Source of the DNA: Anastatus disparis
Lineage: Eukaryota; Arthropoda; Insecta; Hymenoptera; Eupelmidae
NCBI GenBank assembly: GCA_017163975.1
Contig: JAFFSR010000008.1
Span: 1,745,501 to 1,809,500, forward strand
Direction of reading: 5' to 3'
DNA: 64,000 nt
Each line of letters opens with the position of its first letter. Position 1 is the first letter of the stretch. Below, in pieces: positions 23,640 through 35,933 of this stretch. The position numbers were made by a program, and so were the translations under genes. The notes under the pieces were generated by a model. It saw only the letters and a program-made list of their open reading frames with translations, did no database searches and was not told where the DNA came from.

Positions 23640-24308
23640 CAAGGAAAGTACCCGACCTTCAGGAAACGGATTTGGCTGAAACTGCAGGATATGATTTTTT
23701 GATGAAAAAAAATGGACCCGTGTTTTTTCTTTTCTTTGAATAGGCTCCATAGACCGAGATATAGGCATTTTTTCGAAAATATAATAAAAAGGAACATTTA
23801 TAAGATCTTGAATAACCAAACAACTAAGACTCTTAAAAAAAATGTATGGAAAATAAAATAAAGTACAGATTAAATTCTTTAATTTGAGCTTTGTTGCATT
23901 AAAAAAGCTTGTGTGGTTCAAAAGTTGTGCCTAATTGAAAATTACTACATATTTATTAATATTTTTAGCGTGTAACATATCAATTTTTACGCTATTTCAT
24001 TAGCATATTTTAATCGCCTGTAACTTTTGAACCACACAAGCTTTTTTAATGCAACGAAGCTAAAATTAAAGAATTTAATCTGTACTTTATTTTATTTTTT
24101 ATACATTTTTTGTGAGAGTCTTAGTTGTTTGGTTATTCAAAATCTTATAAAAGCTCCTTTTCATTATATTTTCGAAAAAATGTCTATATTTCCGTCTATG
24201 AGGCCTATTCAAAGAAAAGAAAAAACACGGGTTTATTTTTTTTCATCAAAAAATCATATTCTGCAGTTTTAGCCAAATCCGTTTTTCGAAGGTCGGGTAC
24301 TCTCCTTG
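23640..24308. mobile_element. 669-bp palindromic MITE inserted in LINE ORF2
   Basis: The ends CAAGGAAAGTACCCGACC and GGTCGGGTACTCTCCTTG are inverted repeats; arms of about 300 bp pair across a centre near 23970. TTA occurs on both sides (23637-23639, 24309-24311). Joining the flanks at one TTA keeps the LINE frame open, which supports the boundaries. It belongs to the same end-type (CAAGGA after TTA) as 33604, but the interior differs. Confidence 0.85.
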
Positions 24309-26386
24309 TTAGTGAAACCTTAATAAAACTACGTGATTCTTCTGTTCACAAATTATTTGATGTTGGTGGTAACGGTAGGGTTTTTGCTCGACCAATTTGG
24401 CCCGAACCAGTGTTCACTTTGTTGTCTAAAGCGATCACTGCAACTAAGGAGCTGAACTATATTCGTCCGATAATCAGAAATTTAACAGTTTGTATGCGCC
24501 TGTCCAAGAGCACAGAGCTCATCCTTATCACCTCTGAAGTTCAACTTGCGTCTTTAAAGTCAAATGAGGGAAAAAATGAGGTATTCATGGCTTTCATGCT
24601 TACAATACTGCCTCTCCAGGTAATACTATTTTTGTCTTCGATTCAAATGACGATTGTCCTAACTCTTGTAATTTTTCCTTTCTTGGTTCTGCTTCAAATA
24701 AAAATTGTTCTTCTCCACTCATTAACGATATTTTAAAAAATTTAGTGATCTCTCATGTTAATGTAAATCGTCCAAAAATCCATTTTTCAACTATAGAAGA
24801 CTATATCACTGAAACATTCGTAAGTGAATTGGATGACTCCTCTGTAATCTCTATTGAAAATAATAACTTCTTTAGGCTAGATAGATTGGAAAAGAGTGGC
24901 GGTGGAGTTGGTTTTCACACGCATGACATTTTAAAAGTAAACATTCTGTCTCAGTCTGATCCAGTCTTCAATAACACAGCACAACTCATTATTGCTGAGA
25001 TTTCACTTGGCGCAGGGAAACTAATTTTTACTGTAGTTTATCTCCGACCCAAAGCCATTTTTCCAGACTAATTTTTTAACACTTGATCTACCTTTCTTTC
25101 TACTTATAAAAATGTTGTTCTTACTGGCGATTTCAATATCAATTTACTTACTAGTAATTTTTCTGCTGATTCTCTTCGTGCACTGATGGAGTCTTATGCC
25201 CAATATGTGGTTTCATCAGGTCCTACCCAGCATACTCTTACTTCCGAGTATTCGACCAACACATGGATAGACCTTTCTGTCATTAACGATAAAAGTTCTC
25301 TAATTTCCTATGAGAAGTCATCGGCACCTTTTATAGCGGGTCACGACCTTATAACGATCACTTTTGGTTCATTTAGACCCGTCAGTGCTTCAAAGAAATT
25401 TTACTATAGAAATTTAGCATCAATTGATATCACCACTTTAAATTAATGTATTAAAAACCAACTTTCTCAAATTTCGCATTAAAGCCTTGATTCTTCTGGT
25501 TTATCTAATGAACATATCAATAATTTAGTCTATAATTTGTCTTCTGTCCTCGTGTCGTCTTTCAATAAATGTTCACCTTTAAAATGTCGAAATTTAGATA
25601 TATATCACTTTGTCACATAATTCATCCAGTCGTTGAACTATTCTTCATAAAATCGGTCTTGCAAACAGGCTTTTGCCTTCACTGCTCTAATACTTCTATT
25701 TGAAGGTCCTATTAAATCATTACACGTTTGTGTCATCCTCAATTCCTGCTCTAAGGGATAATGATATTAATATGGTGTTTGATATTCCATTGAATGCTAA
25801 CTTTCAAATCTTCAAGTTCAATACTGTATATAGTTCACTAGTTGAATCTTTTATTAATCTTGCCTCATTAAAAGCAGTTGGATCTGATGAGCTTTCAACT
25901 AGCATGCTACATATCACTTGCAAGCCATTGAGCTGTAATTAACCTCTATAGTTAACTTGTCTTTAGCATCTGGTGTTTTTCCTGATAATTGGAAGAGAGC
26001 CTTTCTCTTGCCATTGGCAAAATCAAATAAACTTCACACACCTTCACAAACTCGCCCAATCGCTAAGCTTTGCGAGACTTTCAAGATTCTAGAAACAGTG
26101 GTACACTCTCAACTCTTAATACTTTTATCGAATCAAATGCTATCCTTGATTGCATGCAAACTGGATTTAGGAGGGCAAATAGTACTCAAACAACACTTTT
26201 GAAGCTGCTTGAGGATGTTTGTTTGGCAATTGACGAACGAATGGTTATAGTTCTACTGTTGTTTGATTTTTTCAAGGCTTTTGATACAGTGCCTCATCTG
26301 CGTCTTCTTCGTAAGTTGCGTTTTTATGACTGCTCTGATACTGTCATACGTTGGTGAAACATGAGACTTTTTGAATTAAAAAATAA

Positions 26387-26457
26387 GCGGACACCGGGCG
26401 CGAACCCCGTTCCTCGAGATCTCCAGGCACGAGCTCTATTCACCGAGCCAATGCCGC
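26387..26457 (-). promoter_or_regulatory. tRNA-like pol III promoter inside the TRIM LTR (3' LTR copy)
   Basis: On the minus strand a 71-nt segment starts GCGGCAT and ends GTGTCCGC. It holds an A-box, TGGCTCGGTGAATAGAG (26449-26433), and a B-box, GGTTCGCGCCC (26406-26396). The D-arm can form GCTC/GAGC. A T6 run, the pol III terminator type, follows at 26383-26378. The anticodon arm pairs poorly and the acceptor stem is partial, so it is tRNA-derived and not a functional tRNA. Confidence 0.65.
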
Positions 26458-26839
26458 ACTGCTATATACAAGTTAAAATCCTACTTATAAGGCTCTTCGC
26501 CGGTATAGTAGGTATCTATGTACAAATATAACATGTGGATGGAAAATCCACCATGTTACAATCCCCCCCACCACACGAAAGTACTTTGGTGGAACCGATA
26601 ATTTCGTCATACTTGCTCTGCTCGCTCTGCTCTCCTCCCCCCCACACGAAAGTACTTCGGTGGAACCGATAATTTCGTCATAACTGCTACTGCTACTTGC
26701 TCTGCTCGCTCTGCACGCTCTGCTCGCTCTGCTTAATGCTAATAACTTAATGCTAAATTTTAAAATGCTCTATAGTTGCTCCAGTGGGTTATTTTGTTGG
26801 GCGCCATTGAAACATGAGACTTTTTGAATTAAAAAATAA

Positions 26840-26910
26840 GCGGACACCGGGCGCGAACCCCGCTCCTCGAGATCTCCAGGCACGAGCTCTATTCACCGAG
26901 CCAATGCCGC
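26840..26910 (-). promoter_or_regulatory. tRNA-like pol III promoter inside the TRIM LTR (5' LTR copy)
   Basis: Same segment in the other LTR, with the same A-box, B-box and T6 run. In retroelement sense it lies 100-170 nt inside the 5' LTR and could drive transcription by pol III. Confidence 0.65.
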
Positions 26911-28400
26911 ACTGCTATATACAAGTTAAAATCCTACTTATAAGGCTCTTCGCCGGTATAGTAGGTATCTATGTACAAATATAACATGTGGATGGAAAAT
27001 CCACCATGTTACATTGGTTTGCTTTTTATTTACGTAATAGACTGTATTCTGTACCTGGTTTAGATAATCAGGTAAGCGAATGGATTTCTTGTACAGCTGT
27101 TGTGCCGCAGGGTAGTGTTTCACGCCCCTTGTTGTTCTCTATTTACACAAACGATCTTTTCTCAACCTTAATGAATACTAGTCATACTTTATTCGCAGAT
27201 GACTTTCAATTATACCATTCGTTCTTACCTGCGAACTTGGAAAGGGCGATTGATTTTGTAAGCATCGAGGTTGCTGCAGTAGTGAAGTGGGCCAAAGACA
27301 ATGAGCTCACCTTAAATCCTGCGAGAATGCAGGCTATTTTTCTGGATAGTGAGTAGTATATATCAAGGATCAATCTTCAATCTTTTTCTTCCATAAAAGT
27401 CAACGGTACGTCGATTTCTTATGCAGGTATTGTTAAAACCTTGGGGGTCTGGATCAGTAGTACGCTTAATTGGAATAGACAGGTTGCTTCGGTGGTCGGT
27501 CGACTTTGGCACTCTTTAGTCACTGAAATTCCATAGGCATGCCTTGTCTAGACAGATCAGGAAGAAGTTAATTGAGGCCTTGATTTTTTCTATCTTTGAT
27601 TATTGTTGTGTGGTTTATGATAATCTGCCTCAATCACTTAATATCAGGCTACATCGTGCTCTCAATGCTTGCGTTAGGTTTGTCTTTGGTAGCATTGAGT
27701 GGCGTGAAAGGGTAACTCCTTACCGCCTTGAAGTGGGTTGCTTAACGGTTAAGGTTAGGAGACTTTACTTTAAAATTTCATTGGCTTATTCAATTGTTTC
27801 TCACCAATACCCAGTGTATCTATCGGAGAGATTCCTTCGTGCAAATGTCGATATGACTGTAAGATCCTCGAGTAGATAGCCTCCTAGGCTTTTGGTTGGC
27901 CCAGTTGAGCGTACTTCGGCGATGTTAAATCCTTTTGTATATTTGGCATCTTCGTACATTAATAATAACTTTAACATTTTCACTGGTTTCGATAGAGGAT
28001 TGACCCAAGCTATAAAACTGTCGATATTTAACAAGCTATTAATTGTTGAGCACGGTGAGTAGCAGAATTTACAAAAGACTTATTTAACGTACTTGTGCTA
28101 TCTTATAAGTCTGCATTCTACCATAATACAATAAATGTGGGCCTCTGTATTGTACGCAACTGTTGATTTAAGACAGTATAATATCTGTTAAATGCAATGA
28201 TAATATTTAAATTATACCTTATTGTCAAGTTCACTGTATTGATACCTGTTTTTACTTACAAGGAGTTCTATAATTAATAATAATATGCGATAACTTTTTC
28301 GATTTCACTGCGTTTTAAAACTTATTGTAAAATTATGTTATTCAGTATATTTTCTTATGGGTCATACGGGGTTAAACCCGTATTGGGGTTAAAATAAAGA

Positions 28401-28554
28401 ATCAATCAATCTCTTTCGCTCTTTCTCGCTACCTTTCACTCTCCCACTCTTGCTCTTTCTTGTTTTCTCTCTCTCTTTCGTTATTTCTCACTCTCCTTCT
28501 CTTTCTTTCGCTTTCTCTCGTTCTTTCTTGCTCTCTCTCTCTTTTACTTCCTCT

Positions 28555-28601
<47 letters not shown>

Positions 28602-29130
28602 TCTAGTTTTCTCTTGCTCTTTTTTACTCTCTCTCTTGCTCTTTCTCGCTCTTTCACGCTCTCTTTCGCCCTCTGACTCTTGCTCTTTCTTGCTCTATCT
28701 CTCTTTCGCTTTTTTTCACTCTTTTTCTCTTCCTCTCGCTTTCTCTCGTTTTCTCTTGCTCTCTCTATCTCTCTTTCTCTCTCTCTCTTTCTTTCTCTCT
28801 CTTCCACTCCCCTTTTTACTCTCTCTCGCAAGTTTTTGCTTTCTCTCGCTCTTTGTCGTTCTCTCTTGCTCTTTCTTGCTCTCTTTCGCTCTTTCTGGCT
28901 CTTTCTTGATCACCCTTGCTCTTCCTCGATCTCACTTGCGCTTTCTCACACTCTCTCACTCTTTCTTGCCCTCCCTCATTCTTTTTCTATCTGCTCTGTT
29001 CTTCTTTGCTCTTTCTTGCTCTTCCTTGCTCTCCCTTGTTTTTCCCCAATTTGCCTTGCAAAGCTTTGCTGTCCCTCGCCCTTTCTCGTTTTTTCTTGTA
29101 TTCTCTTCCTCTTAATTATTTTTACTGACA
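28401..29130. repeat. TC-rich satellite on the 3' side of the LINE
   Basis: Tandem CTCTTTCTCG- and CTTGCTCTTT-like units with a pure (TC)n core near 28555-28595. Long open frames on both strands here (Leu/Ser/Phe on plus, Arg/Glu/Lys on minus) are products of the repeat. Confidence 0.9.
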
Positions 29131-29336
29131 TTTTTATGCAAACATCCTTTTAATTTATTGTGAGTACGTACTTCATATTCAGCCATACTGACTTGAATCT
29201 TCAAATTAACAAAGAATTCCATCCAAGCCTGTTATTTTCAATAGGATTCATCAGTGGAGCGCTTTTTTCTAATGTTTCCTAACAGGCTTCGTTCCAGACG
29301 TTGATTTGCATGATATTCAACATATAAGCAGCCAAT
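29131..29336. other. Unassigned spacer
   Basis: Between the TC satellite and a palindromic MITE. No coding frame seen. Confidence 0.4.
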
Positions 29337-29340
29337 TTAA

Positions 29341-29721
29341 GAGGAGGTCACGTATCTCTGTACTTTTCTAATCAAAGAATTAAGTTTTTTACAGAAACTA
29401 ATAACTTTAGCAAAAAATGAAGAGAAAGCCGCATCTTGTAATAAAAAAAGCAATATTTTCTTTGATAAGAAAAAATTAATTTTATTGCTTCGTTTTCAAG
29501 AGAACCTCGAAAAACCAAATTGTCCACCCTAACCTCTATGATTTAAGTTTTTCAAGGTTTTCTTGAAAACGAAGCAATAAAATTAATTCTTTCTTATCAA
29601 AGAAAATATTGCTTTTTTTATTACGAGATGCGGCTTTCTCTTCATTTTTTGCTAAAGTTATTAGTTTCTGTAAAAAACTTAATTCTTTGATTAGAAAAGT
29701 ACAGAGATAGGTGACCTCCTC
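29341..29721. mobile_element. 381-bp palindromic MITE, TTAA type, complete
   Basis: The ends GAGGAGGTCACGTATCTCTG and CAGAGATAGGTGACCTCCTC lie between TTAA at 29337-29340 and 29722-29725. Arms of about 170 bp pair around a centre near 29530. Related copies lie at 41535-41639 (right part only) and 55676-56077; the right ends of all three abut TTAA. Confidence 0.88.
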
Positions 29722-31414
29722 TTAATGGCGCATTTTCATATGCAGCTAACTAAACAGCGCATCCCAATATACAGCTATTTCAACAGCGTACCAAAATATT
29801 AATTATGAAAGCGTCAGTTATTATATATTTTTTACTATGAATTTGGATTCGACGGTTTCACTAACACTATAATATATTGAAATTTACAATATCTCTCTAA
29901 AGTAAATGTTTCTTTATATAAATTGTATTCTGATCATTTTTATTTTCTTTGTTGACAATAGCGTTTATGTCTAAAAATTATTTCAAATTATTTTTATATT
30001 GTCCTTGAAAGAGTAACATATAATTGTCCATGACTAAAAACTGGTGAAGGTGAATAAATACCAACTTTCTCATAAGATTGTTCTTGGGATTTATTAATAG
30101 TCACTGCAAAACCAAATTTAATAGGAAACTGTTTTCCTAGCATATCAATAGAAATTTCTTCCTGAGATTAAAATAAACTTATTTTTAGAATAAAAACTAG
30201 TCGACCTTTGTTTTTACCACTTGCTCATTCCACTCAAATAGAATATTTTAGCAATTTTTTTTTTATTCATCTTGTTTTGTTACAAAGACCCTCATTATTA
30301 TTCAAATTTCTTAAAAGGATTATTATAGCCCCTACTTTTAAATGTAATATATGTGATGAAAGTCCATCGGGAATAACCTTATTTAAAAATTCTGTAGGTA
30401 ACATAACAACTTAATTTTCTTTGTTATCATTTTCGGCTGTATCAATACTTAAATATTTAACATAGTTTTCTTCCATTATATTCAAAACATAATTATTAAT
30501 TTGAATAAGATCATTATTTTCAGGAGCCGAAATAACTTTCTTCATTAGATTTATATTTTTTATTTTCATTGCATTTCCAAATATTTTTTCGACAAGATTT
30601 TCTCTGATAATAAGATTTTCTAGTAAAGCGCTTAGTACATTATCATCTTCAAAAAGCTAACGACATTTTCCTTCTACGATATCTGATAACAATTGTTTGA
30701 AATAATTATTATTATCTGAAACTCAAAGGTTTTCACTAAATGTCGTACAAATAAAATTTTGCCATGATTAACTAAATTAACTTGAATTTTCTATATGTTA
30801 TTATGGCTTCCATGTTGAACGATTGGTAATATTTGCTTGAAATCTCCTGATACAATTACAGTTTTACCGCAAAAGGGTTGCTCTACATCACATAAATCTT
30901 GAGAAAGATGATCAACTGCCTCAAAAGCAAATTTCGGAGTCATAAATATTTTATCCTAAATTATTATTTGTGTTTCCTTTAATGCCTTCTGCAGAGTTAG
31001 GCTTAACATTGCATATTGTACGATCTGTTTTTTTTGACAGTAGCTTAAATGTGATGTGCACTGTTTTCCATTGATCAATGAATTTGCTGCCACACCTGTC
31101 AGAGCCACACATAAATAACGTATATTTTGATATTTAAAATGAGCTATTAAAACGTTGAGTAAATAACTTTTTTCCTCTTCCACCCGGTCCACCTATGAAA
31201 ATACATTTTTCATTACTTTGTTTGTTGGAAATTCATCTAGTAGAGTCGAATATTTGCCTTTATTTCTCTTTGAAGGAATTCATTTTTGTTTCTAATTAAA
31301 AATATTATTATTATGATTGAAGATTGTTTCACCACTATCTTCTTCTATGTATGTGCTTATACTACGTAAATTAAAATCGTTTAAAGAAAATCCATTGACA
31401 TGTAAATTATTTCT

Positions 31415-31675
31415 TGACCCTCAGGGCACAAAATTTGATTTCCTATGTTTGTCAAGCAGGCGCAAAATAGTACATTCTTACCCTAGGGCGCAAAATTGGC
31501 GCATGCGCAAGCATAGCAATCGAATTTTTCACCTTTTGGATAAAAAAACAATATGTGTACCACAGGCGCAAGGGGATTCGTGACCGTCGTGCGAATTGAG
31601 CGCCCTCGATTTGCTCTGGCGCTCATTCGCATCCCGGCCATAATTCCCTATTTTGCGCCCTTGGTACACAATGCA
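31415..31675. mobile_element. Possible small GC-rich insertion in the Helitron
   Basis: A GC-rich island breaks the helicase frame. AGGGCGCAAAAT-like words occur at about 31424, 31459 and 31484, and in reverse at about 31655 (ATTTTGCGCCCTTGG), suggesting diverged terminal repeats. No target duplication found. Confidence 0.35.
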
Positions 31676-33603
31676 CAATTAAATAACATTCAATGTCAAT
31701 ATTTTGCCTACATTTTTTTCGTATTGAGGATGGTAAAACTTATCTCTATATTTTTCATATAAGTCTTGTACATTTACAGGATTATGAAAAACGCAAATAA
31801 AATTTAATGATTCACAAAGAACATAAGGGAATTCTTTCAATGATGCTTCTTCCAAACATCTATCCCAGTCTTTTTCTTCATTAATTCATTGTTTAGCTTC
31901 AGCTGCTTTATAAAATGAATTGTATATTACATTATCAATAGTAAGTAAATCTTCAAAAGATGTGGCTCTTTTAACAAGTTATAGTAATAATCAAATGAAA
32001 TAACGTTCTCTTCCTTTCGGATTTACCAAATATATTCTACTAAACATTGGTTTTCTTTTTTTTTTCTTTTATTCCACTATTTTAATTTTCTGTTAGATGC
32101 ATAAAAATTTAATATTTTAAGATACAAGTAATTTCGTGCTTCTGAATCTTCTCTATTTAATTCAAAATGTGTTGTTAATGTTGTTCCCACATTTTTTTGC
32201 ATGATCATTTCTTCGTTTTATTCTTTGAAAAATACATTTTGCTGATTTTCTTTATGAACGCCTATTAGTCTTACAGTATGTGAAATAACATTTAAAGGAT
32301 ATTCTAATAATCTGTGGATTGCTCCAGGTGGACGTAATATCTTGTACTTATTTATTGTTGTCTTTCATCATATTCATTCGCAACATTTTCATGATTGTCA
32401 TTTTGAAAAGTGTCTTTTTTTTCTGGTTGAAAACCAACATTTACTTCGCGTATTTTAATGAATGCATAATCATGACCTTTATAACAATATTTAAATAAAT
32501 ATCTAATGCATTGTAAAGTGAAACATGATTTTACATTCATAAATGCATCAAATTTCAATAATAAGTGAGGATTATGAGGAACAACAAATCCATTATCTGC
32601 AACTCCTTCTGTAAATTTATTTTTGAAAATTATGATGACGTTTGAAATAATGATTTACGTTTGTATAATAGATAAACATTGGATTAAAATACTGTTGTGT
32701 TATTACATTTTTTTGAAAAACTTTTCGTACATCGTTTCGTATTTTTTTCCATGCATGGACAATTAGTATTTTGCATACCACAGAGACCGTGTATCACAAA
32801 TTGTTTAACAATACTATATAATTTCGGATAAATATCTCTATTTTGGATTTCTGCCCAAATTATTTCATCAACTATTTCGGAAGTATCAAATTTATCATTT
32901 TTATCTGAGAAGAACAACATATGTGTATGCAGTAATCCTCGTTTTTGAAATTCAATTACATGAATATACGCAATACATTTTCCTAATATTCCTTTTTTAA
33001 TTACTGGATCACTAAATTCTTTTACTTTTTAATAAAATACTTTAGTCACAAGATCCGGTCTATCTATTGTATTTTCATAAATTTCAAAGTTTTTAGTTAT
33101 TTCTTTCCAATGTGGGTTACACGTCATAATTAAAAAAATGTGAGGTTTACCATGATAATTTACAAGTGTCATTGAGTCAATGTAATTTTGTTTTAAAAAT
33201 CGTGGACTGCCTGTAAAGTTTGATGGTAATATAACCATTTTTCCAATTTTCGACAATTTTAATTTTTTTTTTGTTATATAAATAGTCCCTAACACCTTTG
33301 TAACAATCACTTCTTAATATATTTTGATTCTTCTGTATAAAATATAATCTGAAGGTTTCAACTTTTACAAACGCATTAATGATTGCGTGTTGAGATATTC
33401 TTTCCAAATTGAGGTATGGATTAAATTAATTTCTAATACTAAATCTATAATTATAAAATTGAAAATTGAAAATATTAGATTTTTAAAATTTACTTTTTAT
33501 ATTTGGCATCCATCCATAATCACCATTAAGATAAATAAGCAGATATGTCATAGAATCTGTATGTTTGCTAATTGTTGATATACTGATTGCTTTATCAAAC
33601 TTA

Positions 33604-34260
33604 CAAGGAGAGTGTCAGGGTATTGGGACACAGATTTTGCTTCAATTTTAAAAGATGATTTCGGATGTTAAAACATGAAAAAAGCCAAGTCACTAGACTC
33701 TAACACTTAATATTTTCCTAGTTACAGACAATTAAAGAAAATCACTATAAAAATTACTAGGTTTTCAAACGCTTATAGTTCTTCAGCATTAGTAGCTGGG
33801 AGCTTAAAACTTTTAAAAGCTAAGTTAAAACCCCTTCAAAATAATAGTTACAGCATACAAAAATATTATTTTTTAACAAAATTATAAAGCAATGAAAATT
33901 GGACCTAAAATTCCTCTTCGTGACATTAATTAATAATAAATACTAAAATATGGTCTAATTTTCATTGCTTTATAATTTTGTTAAAAAATAATATTATTGT
34001 ATGCTGTTACTACTATTTTGAAAGGATTTTAATTCAGCTTTTATTTTAAAAAAGTTTTAAGCTTTCAGATATTAATGCTGAAGAACTATAAACGTTAGAA
34101 AATCTAGTAAATTTTATAGTAATTTTCTTTAATTGTCTTTAACTAGGGAAATATTGAGCATTAGATTCTAGTAACTTAACTTTTTTCATGTTTTCACATC
34201 CAAAATCATCTCCCGAAATTTGAGCAAAATTTGCGTCCCAATACCCTGACGCTCTCCTTG
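33604..34260. mobile_element. 657-bp palindromic MITE in the Helitron Rep region
   Basis: The ends CAAGGAGAGTGTCAGGG and CCTGACGCTCTCCTTG are inverted repeats between TTA at 33601-33603 and 34261-34263. Arms of about 310 bp pair around 33935. Removal brings GEDLS...DIVIY-type Rep sequence back into register with the following FDKAISISTISKH, so the Helitron predates this insertion. It is the clearest member of the family that also includes 6435, 16427 and 56887. Confidence 0.9.
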
Positions 34261-35447
34261 TTAGAGTAAATAACAATATCACGTTTAATAGGAGAAAGAT
34301 CATCTCTCCAACATGTACTATTGCAACTTCATTACAGGTAGGTGGATTATATTTATTTTTAACCAAGTTATTATTAGGGATAATAGACATACTAACAGCT
34401 CTTGGAGGACAATTGATTTTTGCTCATCGTTGTTTTCATTCTTCTATTTCATGCATCATTTTATGGGCTTTAGCATAAGGGTTAATCTCTCTCATATCAA
34501 ATTATTCAATTGTTATAATAATGCTAAATTTGTATAAAAGGCTCTAAGGGGATAAGTATGTAAAAATTGCCCACAGCGGTTTTGATAAACAGGCTTTTCC
34601 ACTCGGAAGGTCATATAAAAAACTCCTTAGCCAAATTTTTAGACCTCCAGACCCCTCTTTTCACTATATAACCTCAAAAACGTGATTTTTCGATTTTTTT
34701 TTTCATTTCTGACGCAATATTGCTTAAAACGATCTAAAAATTTGCATGCGGGAGTTTTAATAGACTCCGAAACTTTCTCGTTAAAAAATGAGCTTTTGCG
34801 ACCTCGTTTTATGTTTCATTATTCGGGATCTATTTCGTAAACTTATTTGGCTAAACTTTTGAACTATTTTTTTTTATATTTTTTTCCACTCTTTTGAATG
34901 ACGGAATCAGAATTATGAATTTCAAGGTGCGTCATACTCAAAAGTTGAAAAAAAAACGATTTTTATTGCATTTTTCACTATATTTGGAGACTTGACCGCA
35001 AAAAACAGTGACTGTGTAGGCAAAAAATAATTTTTTACACATCGAAAAGTGCTTTGAAAATTACTATTATTTCACTTATGACCATAATAGACAGCATATT
35101 ACTTTGAACCCAGAGATACTTCATATTGAATTATTATTCAATACACTTATAAATATTTTTAATCGCATTAAAAACATTTTTTTAAATTTTGATTGTTTGA
35201 TAGAAAGGCTGTGTTATGATGAGAAACTTTTAAATACTTTCATTTAATGCATGTTTAGATGCGTAACAGTCAAAAGTAGAAAAAAATCTGTTTTTCAAAA
35301 GTTTTTGCTTCTTATTCGGGATGTTACCTGAAAAGTTAATAAATAATGATCTTTTTGAAAAGTAGATAGATTGAAAAGTATTATAATGGATTTTATAAAG
35401 ATCTAGACGTATGAGAACAAATATTAGTACATTATGATGCAAGTGAC

Positions 35448-35529
35448 AAATTGCCTATCATGGCACGAAGTGTATTAGCATCTGAGTGAAGCGAGGGTGA
35501 TAATTCACGTCGTGCAATATAGGCAATTT
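35448..35529. repeat. Hairpin with conserved GAGYGAAGCGAGGGTGA motif (1)
   Basis: AAATTGCCTAT (35448-35458) pairs with ATAGGCAATTT (35519-35529), and inner GCACG with CGTGC. The apical part carries GAGTGAAGCGAGGGTGA (35484-35500). Confidence 0.6.
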
Positions 35530-35610
35530 AGACTACGAGTATCATACGATTTTTTAGAACACTTACTAGCATAAATCCGCTGTTACGCCTGTCCGTAGCA
35601 TTAGCAGATT

Positions 35611-35670
35611 AATTATGCACCGTGCGGTTATTGCCGAGCGTAGCAAGGCTGATAAGCACGGTGAAATAAT
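35611..35670. repeat. Hairpin with conserved GAGYGAAGCGAGGGTGA motif (2)
   Basis: AATTATGCACCGTGC (35611-35625) pairs with GCACGGTGAAATAAT (35656-35670) around GAGCGTAGCAAGGCTGA, a variant of the same apical motif. The stem sequence differs from the other hairpins. Confidence 0.6.
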
Positions 35671-35933
35671 GGACTACTTATGGCACGACTAGATGTGACA
35701 TAAATGCAGATTGATGCTACTTAGTGATATAAAATTACATTATTTGCCGAAGATAGATAAGTATTCGTAAAAAGGAAATGAAATTAACATTGAATCCATT
35801 AAAAAAATTAAGTCTTTTATATTTAAATATTGAATTATGTATTTATTAATTAATAATTGTTAAATTAAACTGAGAATCCTAGAAGTTTTGAAGAAGCTTA
35901 TAATTATAATTTGTTTAAATATACGAAATAATT

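Larger units (their letters stand above)
26355..27013 (-). mobile_element. TRIM (miniature LTR retrotransposon), complete, inserted in LINE RT
   Basis: Two 206-bp LTRs in direct orientation (26355-26560 and 26808-27013), nearly identical by eye (one T/C difference noted). In minus-strand sense they begin TGTAACATGG and end CATGTTTCA. Next to the 5' LTR is TGGCGCCCAAC (26806-26796), a standard primer-binding site. Next to the 3' LTR is a purine tract ending GGGGGGGAT (26569-26561). The 247-bp interior is non-coding and carries a duplicated 46-bp block (from 26571 and from 26645) and GCTCTGCTC repeats. TTGG is duplicated on both sides (26351-26354, 27014-27017). Its removal rejoins the LINE frame. 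TRIMs have been reported from ants. Recent insertion. Confidence 0.92.
23534..27879 (+). pseudogene. LINE ORF2: AP endonuclease and reverse transcriptase
   Basis: Pieces in order: an N-terminal part before and after the MITE (23534-23639; 24309-24560 with FARPIWPEPVFTLLSKA), endonuclease with VLTGDFNINLL (about 25112) and the AGHDLIT box (about 25340), then RT. RT motifs are GVFPDNWKRAFLLPLAK, TRPIAKLCETFKILE, GFRRANSTQTTLLKLLEDV, LLFDFFKAFDTVPH, VPQGSVSRPLLFSIYTNDL and the catalytic FADD (about 27195). The C-terminal part, 27544-27879, is basic and Cys-containing (YCCVVYDNLPQS, ACVRFVFG). Both inserted elements interrupt otherwise continuous reading. Further stops and frameshifts occur at about 25070, 25446, 25640 and 27355. 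Confidence 0.8.
21968..28400 (+). mobile_element. CR1/Jockey-like non-LTR retrotransposon (LINE), broken
   Basis: The element has a 5' UTR (about 21968-22604), ORF1, an endonuclease-RT ORF2, and a 3' tail ending in a few AATC units. It is interrupted by a 669-bp MITE at 23640 and a 659-bp TRIM at 26355. TC-rich tracts flank both sides, as if it had inserted into a pyrimidine microsatellite. Some LINEs (Kibi and Koshi, from memory) target TC repeats. No RNase H domain follows RT, which argues against the I clade. Clade is not certain, and the 5' boundary is set only by the end of the TC tract. Confidence 0.75.
29995..34536 (-). pseudogene. Helitron RepHel, C-terminal two-thirds (Rep core and Pif1-like helicase)
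   Basis: Read from 34536 downward. INPYAKAHKMMHEIEE (about 34480), KYNPPTCNEVAIVHVGE (about 34340), then a MITE. Then Rep-region pieces: ILPSNFTGSPRFLKQNYIDSM with GKPHIFLIMTCNPHW (33310-33029), FVIHGLCG..N..CPCME (about 32790), and LKYCYKGHDYAFIKI-like (about 32480). Helicase: Walker A GGPGGRGK (about 31180), YLCVALTGVAANSLING, MTPKFAFEAVDHLSQDL, VSGDFKQILPIV (about 30830), and the C-terminal FAVTINKSQEQSYEKVGIY with FSHGQLYVTLSRT (about 30015). Helitrons replicate by rolling-circle or peel-and-paste transposition. Many frameshifts; dead. Confidence 0.85.

Noticed and set aside
28450..29153. Leu/Ser/Phe-rich plus frames of up to 221 codons and Arg/Glu/Lys-rich minus frames
   Set aside because: Artefacts of the TC-rich satellite. 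The apparent hydrophobic protein is not a membrane protein.
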